64,000 nt of DNA from the NCBI RefSeq assembly GCF_004342845.1, contig NZ_SLXB01000008.1, positions 58,413-122,412 on the forward strand. The letters are read 5' to 3'. Positions 9,320 to 17,194 of the stretch are shown here, one piece after another. Below the pieces are notes generated by a model that worked only from the letters and a program-made list of their open reading frames with translations, ran no database searches and was not told where the DNA came from. The position numbers and the translations under genes were made by a program. The stretch's first letter is position 1; each line of letters opens with the position of its first letter. The DNA is from Prevotella heparinolytica (GTDB lineage Bacteria; Bacteroidota; Bacteroidia; Bacteroidales; Bacteroidaceae).

Positions 9320-9349
9320 TTGTCCGGTATTGAAAAATGCTTATTTTTG
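9320..9349 (+). promoter_or_regulatory. Promoter of the RelA/SpoT gene
   Basis: TTG (9320-9322), 19 bases, then TATTTTTG (9342-9349) matches the Bacteroidetes -33/-7 consensus. The inferred transcription start near 9356 lies downstream of the ATG at 9337, so that ATG cannot be used from this promoter and the ATG at 9379 is preferred. Confidence 0.7.
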
Positions 9350-9378
9350 CAGAAAGTGAAGAAAGGAGAAAGCAGTAT

Positions 9379-11637
9379 ATGGAAGAAAACATAAGCCAGA
9401 AGGGGAAGGAGATGGCTGAAGAAGAAATGATTGAACAGGCATTCCAAGAACTGTTGAACGACTATTTGGCAACCAAGCACCGCAAACGTGTAGAAATAAT
9501 AACCAAAGCATTCAATTTTGCCAATCAGGCGCACAAAGGCATCAAGCGCCGTTCGGGCGAGCCTTACATCATGCACCCCATTGCCGTGGCAAAAATTGTC
9601 TGTAATGAAATAGGATTAGGCTCTACCTCCATCTGCTCGGCCTTGCTGCACGATGTGGTAGAAGACACCGACTATACCGTAGAAGACATTGAAAACATCT
9701 TCGGACCTAAAATAGCACAGATTGTAGACGGGCTTACCAAAATCTCCGGTGGCATCTTCGGCGACCGCGCTTCGGCACAAGCCGAGAACTTCAAGAAGCT
9801 GCTGCTCACCATGTCCGACGATGTGCGGGTTATTCTCATCAAGATAGCCGACCGGCTGCATAACATGCGCACGCTCGGCTCCATGCTTCCCAATAAGCAG
9901 TTTAAGATTGCAGGCGAAACGCTCTACATCTACGCTCCCCTCGCCAACCGCCTCGGTTTGTATAAAATCAAGACCGAACTGGAGAACCTGAGTTTCAAGT
10001 ATGAGCATCCGGAAGAATATCACGAAATAGAAGAGAAACTTGAAGCAACTGCCGTTGAGCGCGACAGAGTGTTCAACGAATTTACGACCCCGATACGTGC
10101 GCAATTGGACAAAATGGGTCTGAAATATCGCATCATCGCACGTATCAAGTCCATCTATTCCATCTGGAATAAAATGCAGACCAAGCATGTTCCTTTTGAA
10201 GAAATCTATGACCTGCTTGCCGTTCGTATCATTTTCGAGCCACGCAACATCGAAGAAGAACTGAACGATTGTTTCGACATCTATGTCTCCATATCCAAGA
10301 TATATAAACCTCATCCCGATCGCCTGCGCGATTGGGTAAGCCATCCGAAGGCCAACGGATACCAAGCGTTGCACGTCACCCTTATGGGCAATAACGGACA
10401 GTGGATAGAGGTGCAAATCCGCAGCGAACGCATGAACGACGTTGCCGAACAAGGATTTGCCGCCCATTGGAAATACAAAGAAGGCGGAGGCAGCGAAGAT
10501 GAAGGCGAATTGGAAAAGTGGCTACGCACCATCAAAGAGATTCTGGATGACCCGCAACCGGACGCCATAGACTTTCTCGACACCATCAAGCTCAATCTCT
10601 TTGCATCGGAAATATTTGTATTCACCCCGAAGGGAGATATAAAAACCATGCCGCAGAACTCTACGGCATTGGACTTTGCTTTCTCTCTGCACACCGATAT
10701 AGGCAGCCACAGCATCGGCGCCAAGGTGAACCACAAGCTGGTTCCTCTAAGCCACAAACTGCAAAGCGGCGACCAAGTAGAGATATTGACCTCCAAATCG
10801 CAGCGCGTACAACCGGAATGGGAAATGTATGCCACCACAGCCCGTGCGCGTACAAAGATTGCAACAATCCTACGAAAAGAGGCTAAAACTTATCAAAAAG
10901 AAGGAGAAACCATCTTAAATGACTTCTTCAAGAATGAAGATATCCGTGTGGATGAAATCCTGCTGGACAAACTGACCAAGTTGCACAAATTCCACACCCA
11001 CGACGAATTGCTCGTTGCCATCGGTAACAAAAGAATCGTGCTGGGTGATGCCGACAAGAACATCGCAAAGGAAAAACAAGGCAGCAACTGGAAAAAGTTC
11101 CTGAGTTTCTCATTCGGCAACAAAGAAAACAAAGACGAGAAGGAACAACCGAAAGAGAAACTCCCTCAAGAGAAAATCAATACCAAGCAAATTCTGAAGC
11201 TGACGGAAGAGACTATCTCGAAAAATTATATCATGGCTCCTTGCTGTCATCCCATCCCCGGCGACGATGTGCTGGGATATATAGACGACCAGAACCGGGT
11301 TGTCATACATAAGCGTCAATGCCCTGTTGCCTCACGCCTCAAGAGCAGCTACGGCAATCGCATCATCGCAACCGAATGGGACACGCATAAGGACCTTTCT
11401 TTCCTCGTCACCATCTATCTGAAAGGGATAGACAGCATGGGACTGCTGAACGAAGTGACCCAAGTCATCTCGCGCCAACTGAACGTAAATATCCGTAAGC
11501 TCTCCATTGAAACAGACGACGGCATCTTTGAGGGAAAGATACAACTCTATGTACATGATGTGGATGACGTGCGTACCATCTGCAACAACCTGAAACAGAT
11601 ACAGAATATCAAGCAAGTGACAAGGATAGAAGACTGA
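9379..11637 (+). CDS. Bifunctional (p)ppGpp synthetase/hydrolase, RelA/SpoT family
   Basis: This long RSH alarmone enzyme has 752 residues from the ATG at 9379, which is selected by the promoter just upstream. The order is typical. An HD hydrolase domain contains MHPIAVAKIV (about 64), HDVVEDTDYT (about 91) and IADRLHNMRTL (about 155). The synthetase domain contains the YQALHVTL region (about 330). A TGS domain follows (IFVFTPKGDIKTMP, about 408) and then a C-terminal ACT domain (about 675-752). Intact HD residues indicate hydrolase activity, so it is probably the bifunctional Rel of Bacteroides. The stop is followed 41 bases later by repeat array 2. Confidence 0.95.
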   Translation: MEENISQKGKEMAEEEMIEQAFQELLNDYLATKHRKRVEIITKAFNFANQAHKGIKRRSGEPYIMHPIAVAKIVCNEIGLGSTSICSALLHDVVEDTDYTVEDIENIFGPKIAQIVDGLTKISGGIFGDRASAQAENFKKLLLTMSDDVRVILIKIADRLHNMRTLGSMLPNKQFKIAGETLYIYAPLANRLGLYKIKTELENLSFKYEHPEEYHEIEEKLEATAVERDRVFNEFTTPIRAQLDKMGLKYRIIARIKSIYSIWNKMQTKHVPFEEIYDLLAVRIIFEPRNIEEELNDCFDIYVSISKIYKPHPDRLRDWVSHPKANGYQALHVTLMGNNGQWIEVQIRSERMNDVAEQGFAAHWKYKEGGGSEDEGELEKWLRTIKEILDDPQPDAIDFLDTIKLNLFASEIFVFTPKGDIKTMPQNSTALDFAFSLHTDIGSHSIGAKVNHKLVPLSHKLQSGDQVEILTSKSQRVQPEWEMYATTARARTKIATILRKEAKTYQKEGETILNDFFKNEDIRVDEILLDKLTKLHKFHTHDELLVAIGNKRIVLGDADKNIAKEKQGSNWKKFLSFSFGNKENKDEKEQPKEKLPQEKINTKQILKLTEETISKNYIMAPCCHPIPGDDVLGYIDDQNRVVIHKRQCPVASRLKSSYGNRIIATEWDTHKDLSFLVTIYLKGIDSMGLLNEVTQVISRQLNVNIRKLSIETDDGIFEGKIQLYVHDVDDVRTICNNLKQIQNIKQVTRIED

Positions 11638-11678
11638 TATAGCTTGCTAAAAATGGGTACTGAATATAAGGATGTTAC

Positions 11679-11788
11679 ACTTGTACAAGCGTAGCCTTTC
11701 AGTTGTACAAGTGTGAGTCCTCAGTTGTACGAGCGTGAGCATTCACTTGTACAAGCGTAAGTTCTCACTTGTACAAATGCAAAAAACG
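11679..11788. repeat. Array 2: five 22-bp units built on CTTGTACAAG
   Basis: Five units start at 11679, 11701, 11723, 11745 and 11767, an exact 22-bp period. The core is the palindrome CTTGTACAAG or a one-base variant (GTTGTACAAG, GTTGTACGAG), followed by GYGTRAG. The array fills the gap between the convergent RelA/SpoT and MerR genes. There is no T-run after any unit, so it is not a simple terminator. Units are contiguous with no unique spacers, so it is not a CRISPR. Confidence 0.9.
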
Positions 11789-11789
11789 A

Positions 11790-12176
11790 CTATTGTTTCT
11801 GTATTTCTTCCTTCAGTTTTTCCACATCCTCATAGGTGAAAGCATTCAACGCATCGCGCATGCCTATCAGTTCCTCGCGGATGGACTTAAGTCTTTCTAC
11901 GATTTCAAAAGTACGCACGGTTGCCTCCTTGTTGTCTTTCATCCTCTGGCGGGCGCCGGACAGAGTCATGCCCCGTTCTTTCACCAAATGATAAATAAGC
12001 TTCAACGTTTCTATATCTTCTTTGCGATACTGACGTATGCTACGCCCTCCTTTCTTGGGCTTGAGCTGTGGAAACTCTTTTTCCCAAAAACGGAGCAGCG
12101 ATTCGTTGACATCGAACATGGCAGCCACCTCGCCGATGGAATAATACAATTTCAGGTTCTTATCGGTGTTCAACAT
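11790..12176 (-). CDS. MerR-family transcriptional regulator
   Basis: This 128-residue protein has an N-terminal winged helix-turn-helix of MerR type (YYSIGEVAAMFDVNESLLRF, residues 11-30) followed by IRQYRKEDIETLKLIYHLV. The C-terminal helix (about 85-128) is a likely dimerisation coiled coil. It lacks the Cys cluster of metal-sensing MerR proteins and has no ligand domain, so the effector is unknown. It is divergent from the WYL regulator. The 3' end abuts repeat array 2. Confidence 0.9.
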   Translation of the reverse strand: MLNTDKNLKLYYSIGEVAAMFDVNESLLRFWEKEFPQLKPKKGGRSIRQYRKEDIETLKLIYHLVKERGMTLSGARQRMKDNKEATVRTFEIVERLKSIREELIGMRDALNAFTYEDVEKLKEEIQKQ

Positions 12177-12201
12177 ACCGGCATCATCTTTTAAGTAAGT
12201 A

Positions 12202-12236
12202 CAAAATTAGACTTCTTTTTCCAAATTACCGCACAA
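12202..12236 (-). promoter_or_regulatory. Candidate promoter of the MerR gene
   Basis: On the minus strand TAATTTTG (12209-12202) fits TAnnTTTG. A TTG at 12236-12234 lies 24 bases upstream, slightly longer than usual. The leader to the ATG at 12176 would be about 20 nt. Confidence 0.45.
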
Positions 12237-12247
12237 TGAGGCAGATA

Positions 12248-12302
12248 AGTGACAAGTTTTTGTTTCAGCGACATGTTTTGTCGCTCAGGGATGTTATCTT
12301 TG
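12248..12302 (+). promoter_or_regulatory. Candidate operator and -7 box of the WYL regulator gene
   Basis: Two related sequences lie in tandem: AGTGACAAGTTTTTGT (12248-12263) and AGCGACATGTTTTGT (12267-12281). The second is also a 7-bp inverted repeat, AGCGACA/TGTCGCT, around TGTTT (12267-12285). It sits just before TATCTTTG (12295-12302), a perfect -7 box, so it could overlap RNA polymerase. WYL regulators usually bind such palindromes near their own promoter; autoregulation is inferred. Confidence 0.5.
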
Positions 12303-12323
12303 CTTATAGAAATCCAATAAGAT

Positions 12324-13274
12324 ATGGGCAGAAAATTAGAAGGATTGCAACGCATGTTGGTCATCATCAACAAGCTGAAAGGGCTACAAAAATATGTGCC
12401 GCGCGAAGAGTTGGAAAACTATGTAACGCTCCGCATGGAGGAACGGGATGGTACACCTGTGGATATCAGGACACTGCAACGGGATTTCAACGAGATTGAG
12501 ACGCTGTTCGGCATTCGTATCTGTTTTGACAAGAAACGAAACGGCTACCATATCAACGAAGAGGATGACTTGAAGAAAGAACAATATGAACGGCTTTTGC
12601 TGAACTTCGATTTGCTAAACGCCATCGACAGCACCTCCAACCTACACACTTTTGTATTGGCAGAGCATCATCGCCCTTCGGACAGCGGATGCCTACCGTT
12701 ATTGATAAAAGCCATCAAGTTTTCCCATCCGGTAACTTTCGACTACGCCTACATACGCGAAGAGGGTAAGATACGTCCGAAGAAAGTGCTACCCCATTAC
12801 TTAAAGGAAGACCAGCAAAGATGGTATCTCCTTGCCTACGACAAAGGTACGTTGAAAACATTCAACATAGATTGCATCCGCAGTCTTAGGATGCACAATG
12901 AAGAGACCTTCACGAGGAATATGAATATCGATGTGAGCAGTCTGTTCAGAGACAGCTACGGCATTTGGAATCAAACGGATATCCCGGTAGAAGACATCGA
13001 GCTGAGTTATAGTGCGTTGGACGGTAGTTTCCTGAAGTCCATTCCCCTGCACCACTCTCAAGAAATCATTACCGATAATGAAGAAGAGTTCCGCATCAGG
13101 CTACGCCTCCGCATCACCAACGACTTTGTGATGGCTCTGCTCTCGCGCAGCAACTCATTGACGGTAATCAAACCACAGCACCTGCGAGAGCGCATACGAA
13201 ACATTTATGAAGAAGCATTGAGAAGAAACAGCGGAAGCAATGAACCAGCAGATAAAGAAAGGAGTGAAAGATGA
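12324..13274 (+). CDS. WYL-domain transcriptional regulator
   Basis: This 316-residue protein has an N-terminal helix-turn-helix (about 8-70, with DIRTLQRDFNEIETLFG) and a WYL domain near 130-190 (VTFDYAYIREEGKIRPKKVL, then RWYLLAYD), followed by the usual WCX extension. WYL domains bind small nucleic-acid or nucleotide ligands. It is divergent from the MerR gene. The stop overlaps the ATG of the next gene by four bases (ATGA), implying translational coupling. The target is unknown; the tandem palindrome upstream suggests it controls itself and its partner. Confidence 0.9.
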   Translation: MGRKLEGLQRMLVIINKLKGLQKYVPREELENYVTLRMEERDGTPVDIRTLQRDFNEIETLFGIRICFDKKRNGYHINEEDDLKKEQYERLLLNFDLLNAIDSTSNLHTFVLAEHHRPSDSGCLPLLIKAIKFSHPVTFDYAYIREEGKIRPKKVLPHYLKEDQQRWYLLAYDKGTLKTFNIDCIRSLRMHNEETFTRNMNIDVSSLFRDSYGIWNQTDIPVEDIELSYSALDGSFLKSIPLHHSQEIITDNEEEFRIRLRLRITNDFVMALLSRSNSLTVIKPQHLRERIRNIYEEALRRNSGSNEPADKERSER

Positions 13275-13636
13275 GCAAGAAGCCTATAAATAAGACCTTT
13301 CTATTGAAAGCGGTATGCGTTTCGGTTCTCATGGCCACTCTTGCTTATTTCAGCTTTCAAAATCAGATGGCACAGAAACGGTCGGAAATGGAACTTGAGC
13401 TAAACGCCTCGCCACCTCAGCGGGATTTTGGCTACAAGCCGTATTCCACGCCGTCTTCATCATTCAAAAGACAGGATGATGCTTCTCTTAGAAAGAACAA
13501 TGCCCACGACTTCGACGCACATTTGGACGATTATCTTTCCGACCCGGAAGATGAGATGACCTATCCGCCGGAAATCTTCGACGCCCAAATTGATGACAAC
13601 GAGGAGGATATTATAGAGAACGAGATTGATTATTGA
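13271..13636 (+). CDS. Small acidic single-pass membrane protein
   Basis: This 121-residue protein starts inside the end of the WYL gene (ATGA overlap). One hydrophobic segment near residues 11-28 (LKAVCVSVLMATLAYFSF) anchors it with a short cytoplasmic N-terminus. The rest is polar. It has a Ser/Pro stretch and a strongly acidic tail with repeated Asp/Glu (DEMTYPPEIF, DDNEEDIIENEIDY). I recognise no family. Tight coupling to the WYL regulator suggests a shared function. Confidence 0.7.
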   Translation: MSKKPINKTFLLKAVCVSVLMATLAYFSFQNQMAQKRSEMELELNASPPQRDFGYKPYSTPSSSFKRQDDASLRKNNAHDFDAHLDDYLSDPEDEMTYPPEIFDAQIDDNEEDIIENEIDY

Positions 13637-13640
13637 AAAA

Positions 13641-13863
13641 AAACAATACCCCGGAGTGTTATGTTGTAAATTTTATCTATATTTGTACTGTTGTATAAGC
13701 AATTATATGACAAGACATATTATTAGATGAAAGTGTTTGCTTTTATCCTTATTCGGGAAATCTGGTAAATTTCAAAAGGAACAGGGATAGCAATAACACT
13801 CATCACTTGTATTCCTATTATGCGTATTCACACGCATATACATACAAGTGTGGGGTATTGTTT
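13641..13863. repeat. 223-bp intergenic element with inverted ends and an internal hairpin
   Basis: AAACAATACCCC (13641-13652) is repeated inverted as GGGGTATTGTTT (13852-13863); the match extends about 4 more bases with one mismatch. Just inside the right end is a two-part hairpin: CACTTGTAT (13804-13812) pairs with ATACAAGTG (13842-13850), and ATGCGT (13820-13825) with ACGCAT (13832-13837). No target duplication is obvious. It may be a MITE-like remnant or a structured RNA. The rest of the gap to 14283 holds only the small frame at 13979. Confidence 0.5.
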
Positions 13864-13978
13864 ATTTGTTCCTTAGGCTTACCAGAGCCTCCCGATAGAT
13901 AAACATATTGACTCCACACTTTCTTTTTTATAACCAAATGCCATTCCGGAGTCATAATGGCATATATCTACCATAATT

Positions 13979-14137
13979 ATGAAAGTTGAAATACCCAATA
14001 GTCCAATTGTAATAAAGGTCCTTTTATCTAAAACAACAGGAGTGAAAAAATACAAATTCCCTTATGTACTACAGACAACCTTAGCCGGTTTGTTTCTTAT
14101 ATGTTGGATTCTTGCCCTCTTAAATCTATTAGAATAA
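13979..14137 (+). CDS. Possible 52-residue membrane peptide
   Basis: An ATG frame of 52 codons ends at TAA 14135-14137. The N-terminal half is polar and basic; residues about 30-51 are hydrophobic (TLAGLFLICWILALLNLL), consistent with one membrane helix. It precedes the zinc-ribbon membrane protein by 146 bases in the same direction. There is no recognisable family, so it may be chance in AT-rich DNA. Confidence 0.3.
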   Translation: MKVEIPNSPIVIKVLLSKTTGVKKYKFPYVLQTTLAGLFLICWILALLNLLE

Positions 14138-14283
14138 AGAAACAACATATGATATAAATAAAATAATATTGAATGCCAGACCAAACTTATCAATATTGTT
14201 ACGACAAATAGAAAAAAAATCATACTATGATTGTTTAACCTTTCTATACAGAAACAACATAAGAACATTTAATACATATCGAT

Positions 14284-14790
14284 ATGGAAAAAGAAAATAT
14301 TCAAGTAAAAGAAAAGAGCGCTGTGGTTGAATGCCCTTTCTGCCACAAACCCATTGAAGCGCCTTTAACACCTGACGTCATTTTTAAATGTCCACAGTGT
14401 CATAAAGAACTTATCACTTATGATAAAAGAGAGCCTGTCCCCCAAAGAAACATAAATAATAAAACAAATTCTTCTCAAAATTCCGCAGACTGTAAAGGTG
14501 GAGGAAATAATCAAAATGTCAGGAGCATAGGGTCTACTTCTCTCATCTATTGCAAAGACTGTGGAAAACTAATATCAAATAAGACCTTAAACTGTCCGTA
14601 TTGTGGCTGTCCGGTTTCTAATAATAAAGAAATTAGTTTGGGATATTTAATCATCAGTTTTATGATACCACTAATCGGCATAATTCTATGCTGTGCATCG
14701 TGGAATAATAATGATGGAAAAGCAAAATCTGCCCTAATTGGAACATTGACTGGTGCAATCTTCACAGCCTTAATATATTCTATGTTTTAA
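14284..14790 (+). CDS. Double zinc-ribbon membrane protein
   Basis: This 168-residue protein has two zinc-ribbon motifs, Cys17-x2-Cys20 with Cys36-x2-Cys39, and Cys90-x2-Cys93 with Cys104-x2-Cys107. They are joined by an Asn/Ser-rich linker. Two C-terminal hydrophobic segments follow (about 117-136 and 149-168). The layout resembles zinc-ribbon proteins with a C-terminal TM hairpin. Function is unknown. Base composition is clearly more AT-rich than the flanking housekeeping genes, suggesting transfer. Confidence 0.75.
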   Translation: MEKENIQVKEKSAVVECPFCHKPIEAPLTPDVIFKCPQCHKELITYDKREPVPQRNINNKTNSSQNSADCKGGGNNQNVRSIGSTSLIYCKDCGKLISNKTLNCPYCGCPVSNNKEISLGYLIISFMIPLIGIILCCASWNNNDGKAKSALIGTLTGAIFTALIYSMF

Positions 14791-14848
14791 CAACCATCCA
14801 AATGGAATTACAAGTTTCTCATAATAACAAATTTAAACAAATACAATT

Positions 14849-15478
14849 ATGTCTATAACAATTAAAGAATTAGTAGAAGATGTAAATTTGCCATCCGCAA
14901 ATATCCAAAAAGTCAAATGGAACACTCCAATCATGTCTAAAAAAGAAGGTATATATATAGTATCTTTATCTGAGAATGAAGAAATCAATAAAACCATGAC
15001 AGAGTTCCCCATATCAATGGATATCTTAAAAAAATGGATTAAGAAACTCGGTCATTTTACCATTGATAAAGAAGATACACAAGATGCTAATATCATCAGA
15101 AACAGACTAAATGAGTTTTGGATTCCTGATGAGAACATTATATACATAGGTAAAGCTCCGCTACGCAAAAATGGTGGAGGAATAGGCAAACGAGTTCAAG
15201 AATATTATGATACCGCTATAGGTGAACGAGGTCCACATGCAGGAGGACATTGGATAAAGTTACTTGAATGTCTGAATGAACTTCATGTTTTTTACATAGA
15301 ATGTACAGACTCCGCAGGTGTTGAATCAAAGTTACTCGCTGCTTTTGGAGAACAAGTATCCACAGAAACAAAAGAAAAACTATCAACAAAAGGAGTGATA
15401 CTTCCATTTGCCAATCTTGAAGATGGAAAAAAGCTAAGAAAAAAGCATGGCTTAGGCCATATGAAGCCGAGCAAGTAG
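14849..15478 (+). CDS. GIY-YIG nuclease-like protein
   Basis: This 209-residue protein has the spaced signature of the GIY-YIG fold: GIY at residues 34-36 (KKEGIYIVS), YIG at 99-101 (NIIYIGKAP), a conserved Arg115 in GKRVQEYY and the acidic residue Glu159 in GVESKLLAAF. The GIY and YIG strands are separated by an unusually long insert of about 60 residues. GPHAGGHWIK (128-137) fills the central helix region. The expected activity is metal-dependent single-strand DNA cleavage; the target is unknown. The neighbouring glycosylase gene and the AT-rich composition suggest an accessory DNA-processing module. Confidence 0.65.
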   Translation: MSITIKELVEDVNLPSANIQKVKWNTPIMSKKEGIYIVSLSENEEINKTMTEFPISMDILKKWIKKLGHFTIDKEDTQDANIIRNRLNEFWIPDENIIYIGKAPLRKNGGGIGKRVQEYYDTAIGERGPHAGGHWIKLLECLNELHVFYIECTDSAGVESKLLAAFGEQVSTETKEKLSTKGVILPFANLEDGKKLRKKHGLGHMKPSK

Positions 15479-15610
15479 TTTAAAACTTAAATACCTACAC
15501 CAATAGTTACATGTGTACACAAGCTACATGATACTCCTTCATTGTATCTAGTAATGAATCATTAACCCGAAGAGTTGAAAATCATCACTTCATAAACGAA
15601 CATCATTTGT

Positions 15611-16162
15611 ATGAAAGAAGCGACATTAAAACCATTTGTGAGAGAGAATCTAGATATTCTTTTTGTTGGTTTGAACCCCGCAACCATATCCAATCAAAAG
15701 GGACACTATTTTTCGGTCAAACAATCGTTATGGCATCAGTTATACAAAAGTGGACTGATTTTAAAAGAAGTCAGTAAAGACACCGCCGATGAACAAATAT
15801 TTGGAGACACGGCTCTCAACGTAAACCAATGTAATTTTGGCATCACAGATTTAGTCACCAACATCGCAGATAGTAATAGCAAAAAAATCAAGCCTACTGA
15901 AAACGAGTGTATGCAATTAGAAAAAAACATCTCAACGTATCAACCCAAGATGGTCATCATTTTGCATAGCAAGGTCATAAAGCATTTTGTTACAAAACAT
16001 TTGAAGTTGAAGAAAATCCCGGCAAATTCAGGCAATATGGGTAAACTGCTTGCAAACTGCGACACAATATTTTACAATATAGCTTTCCCTCAAGGCAATT
16101 CAATCCCCGATGAGGAAAAAATAAAGAGGTATAAAGAGGTTAAAGAACTTATCTCAAAATAA
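15611..16162 (+). CDS. MUG/TDG-like uracil-DNA glycosylase family protein
   Basis: This 183-residue protein shows the UDG superfamily layout. Motif 1 is DILFVGLNPA (15-24) with the GxNP active-site loop of the mismatch-specific (MUG) group. It is followed by KGHYFS and LWHQLYKSGL, then FGITDLV near 76-82, VIILHSK near 116-121 and the C-terminal motif FPQGNS (159-164). Family members remove uracil or modified bases opposite G. The Asn in GLNP fits catalysis by the MUG mechanism. It is AT-rich like its neighbours and follows the GIY-YIG gene by 132 bases. Confidence 0.7.
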   Translation: MKEATLKPFVRENLDILFVGLNPATISNQKGHYFSVKQSLWHQLYKSGLILKEVSKDTADEQIFGDTALNVNQCNFGITDLVTNIADSNSKKIKPTENECMQLEKNISTYQPKMVIILHSKVIKHFVTKHLKLKKIPANSGNMGKLLANCDTIFYNIAFPQGNSIPDEEKIKRYKEVKELISK

Positions 16163-16226
16163 TACCGTCCACGACCGAAATATCGAACGTAACGACTAAC
16201 CGATAAAGACGTAACTATACGTGAGG

Positions 16227-16272
16227 TCGGGATAAGAAAATGATAATAAAAGTTGGTAATTTCGCTTATTTT
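16227..16272 (+). repeat. Left arm of a 46-bp inverted repeat
   Basis: This arm matches the reverse complement of 17149-17194 at 41 of 46 positions by eye. It spans the start codon (16240) and first 11 codons of the DUF4373 gene, so the right arm is an inverted partial copy of that gene's 5' end. The arms enclose 876 bp. Confidence 0.75.
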
Positions 16273-16839
16273 GAGTTTAAACATCGCTTCAATCTGAGCC
16301 GCGACAGCAGGCTCTACAAACTCATCGACGAAGAGGGTGCACGGGGCTACGGCAGCTACCTCTTCATCCTCGAACAGCTTTACAGTCAGGAGTCCGGCAG
16401 GCTTTTCATCGGGCAACTGAAACTGATACGGCAGAAAGGGTTCCCGCAGGCTTACCTCGAAAAAATAGTCCGGAACGACGGTTTGTTCATCATCAAGGAC
16501 GATATGTTTTCATCGGCCATCGACTATTTGGGCACTTCGTGAAAGAAAGCGGAAGTGTCAAAGAAAAATACTATCGAGGGAGGAGCGGAAGAAGAGGAGG
16601 TGATGACGGATAGGATGAAGGTTGCCGAAGATACAGGGACGATGCCCGAAGAGACAGGGCCGGTTGCCGAAGAAGCAAGCCCGCTTGTAGAAGAGGACGG
16701 GGATTTTCAGGCGGCAACTCCTCCTGCCACTGCTGCGAAAGTGTCCGAAGCTTGCGCGGCGACTCCGGACGAACTTGTAGCCGGCTGCCTGCCGGCTCGT
16801 AGTCGGCAAGCAGTCCGAAAAGAGGCAAAAGCGGGATAA
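16240..16839 (+). pseudogene. DUF4373 (Lin1244/Lin1753-like) gene interrupted by an in-frame TGA
   Basis: Residues 1-100 match the DUF4373 N-terminal domain of phage and mobile-element replication proteins (VGNFAYFEFKHRFNLSRDSR, GYGSYLFILEQLY, DGLFIIKDDMF). A TGA at 16540-16542 ends this part. The same frame then continues for 98 codons without interruption (Glu/Ala-rich, ending RKEAKAG) to TAA at 16839. One nonsense change therefore seems to split a 199-codon gene. Alternatively the first 100 codons are the whole protein and the tail is drift. In Bacteroides this domain often opens a VirE/DUF4248/HU/amidase cassette, and none of that is here. The start lies in the left inverted-repeat arm. 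Confidence 0.6.
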
Positions 16840-17036
16840 CAAGCAGTTCCTTAGAGAGTTACTACACCGACCTCCCCTCGCGCGCGCGAGAGAAGAAAAG
16901 AATAGAGAAGAAGAGAATAGAAAATACCTCCTCCATATAATTCCTCCTCTTAAGGTGGAGGAGGTGGAGAAACACCACACCGCATGCGCCACAACGTGAG
17001 GGCGCAACGGGTGTGAGGTGTGAGATTGCAGACGGT

Positions 17037-17102
17037 GAAGTGCGGGGTTACGGCAGCTGAAGTGCGGGCTTACGGGTGAGGAAGTGCGGAGTTGCGGACG
17101 AT
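17037..17102. repeat. Array 7: three 22-bp direct repeats, GAAGTGCGG core
   Basis: Units begin at 17037, 17059 and 17081, an exact 22-bp period. They share GAAGTGCGG followed by GTTACGG, CTTACGG or AGTTGCGG-type ends. Unlike the other arrays the unit has no evident palindrome. It lies inside the degraded island between convergent genes. Confidence 0.7.
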
Positions 17103-17148
17103 GCATCCGGTTTGTTCTCAAAATTGATTTATAGCCATAACGTTACAA

Positions 17149-17194
17149 AAAATAAGCGAGATTACCAACGTCTATTACCTTTTTCTTATCCCGA
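17149..17194 (-). repeat. Right arm of the 46-bp inverted repeat
   Basis: This is the reverse complement of 16227-16272 with five mismatches. Read on the minus strand it encodes VGNLAYF before a stop, a relic of the DUF4373 start (VGNFAYF). Weak similarity continues into a shared ACGTA beyond the arm. Confidence 0.7.

Noticed and set aside
9337..9378. Earlier start of the RelA/SpoT protein
   Set aside because: The -7 box overlaps this stretch, so the transcript should begin after the ATG at 9337.
16558..17121. 187-codon frame on the minus strand of the island
   Set aside because: Ser/Arg/Leu-rich low-complexity translation of the degraded segment, opposite the DUF4373 frame tail and array 7.
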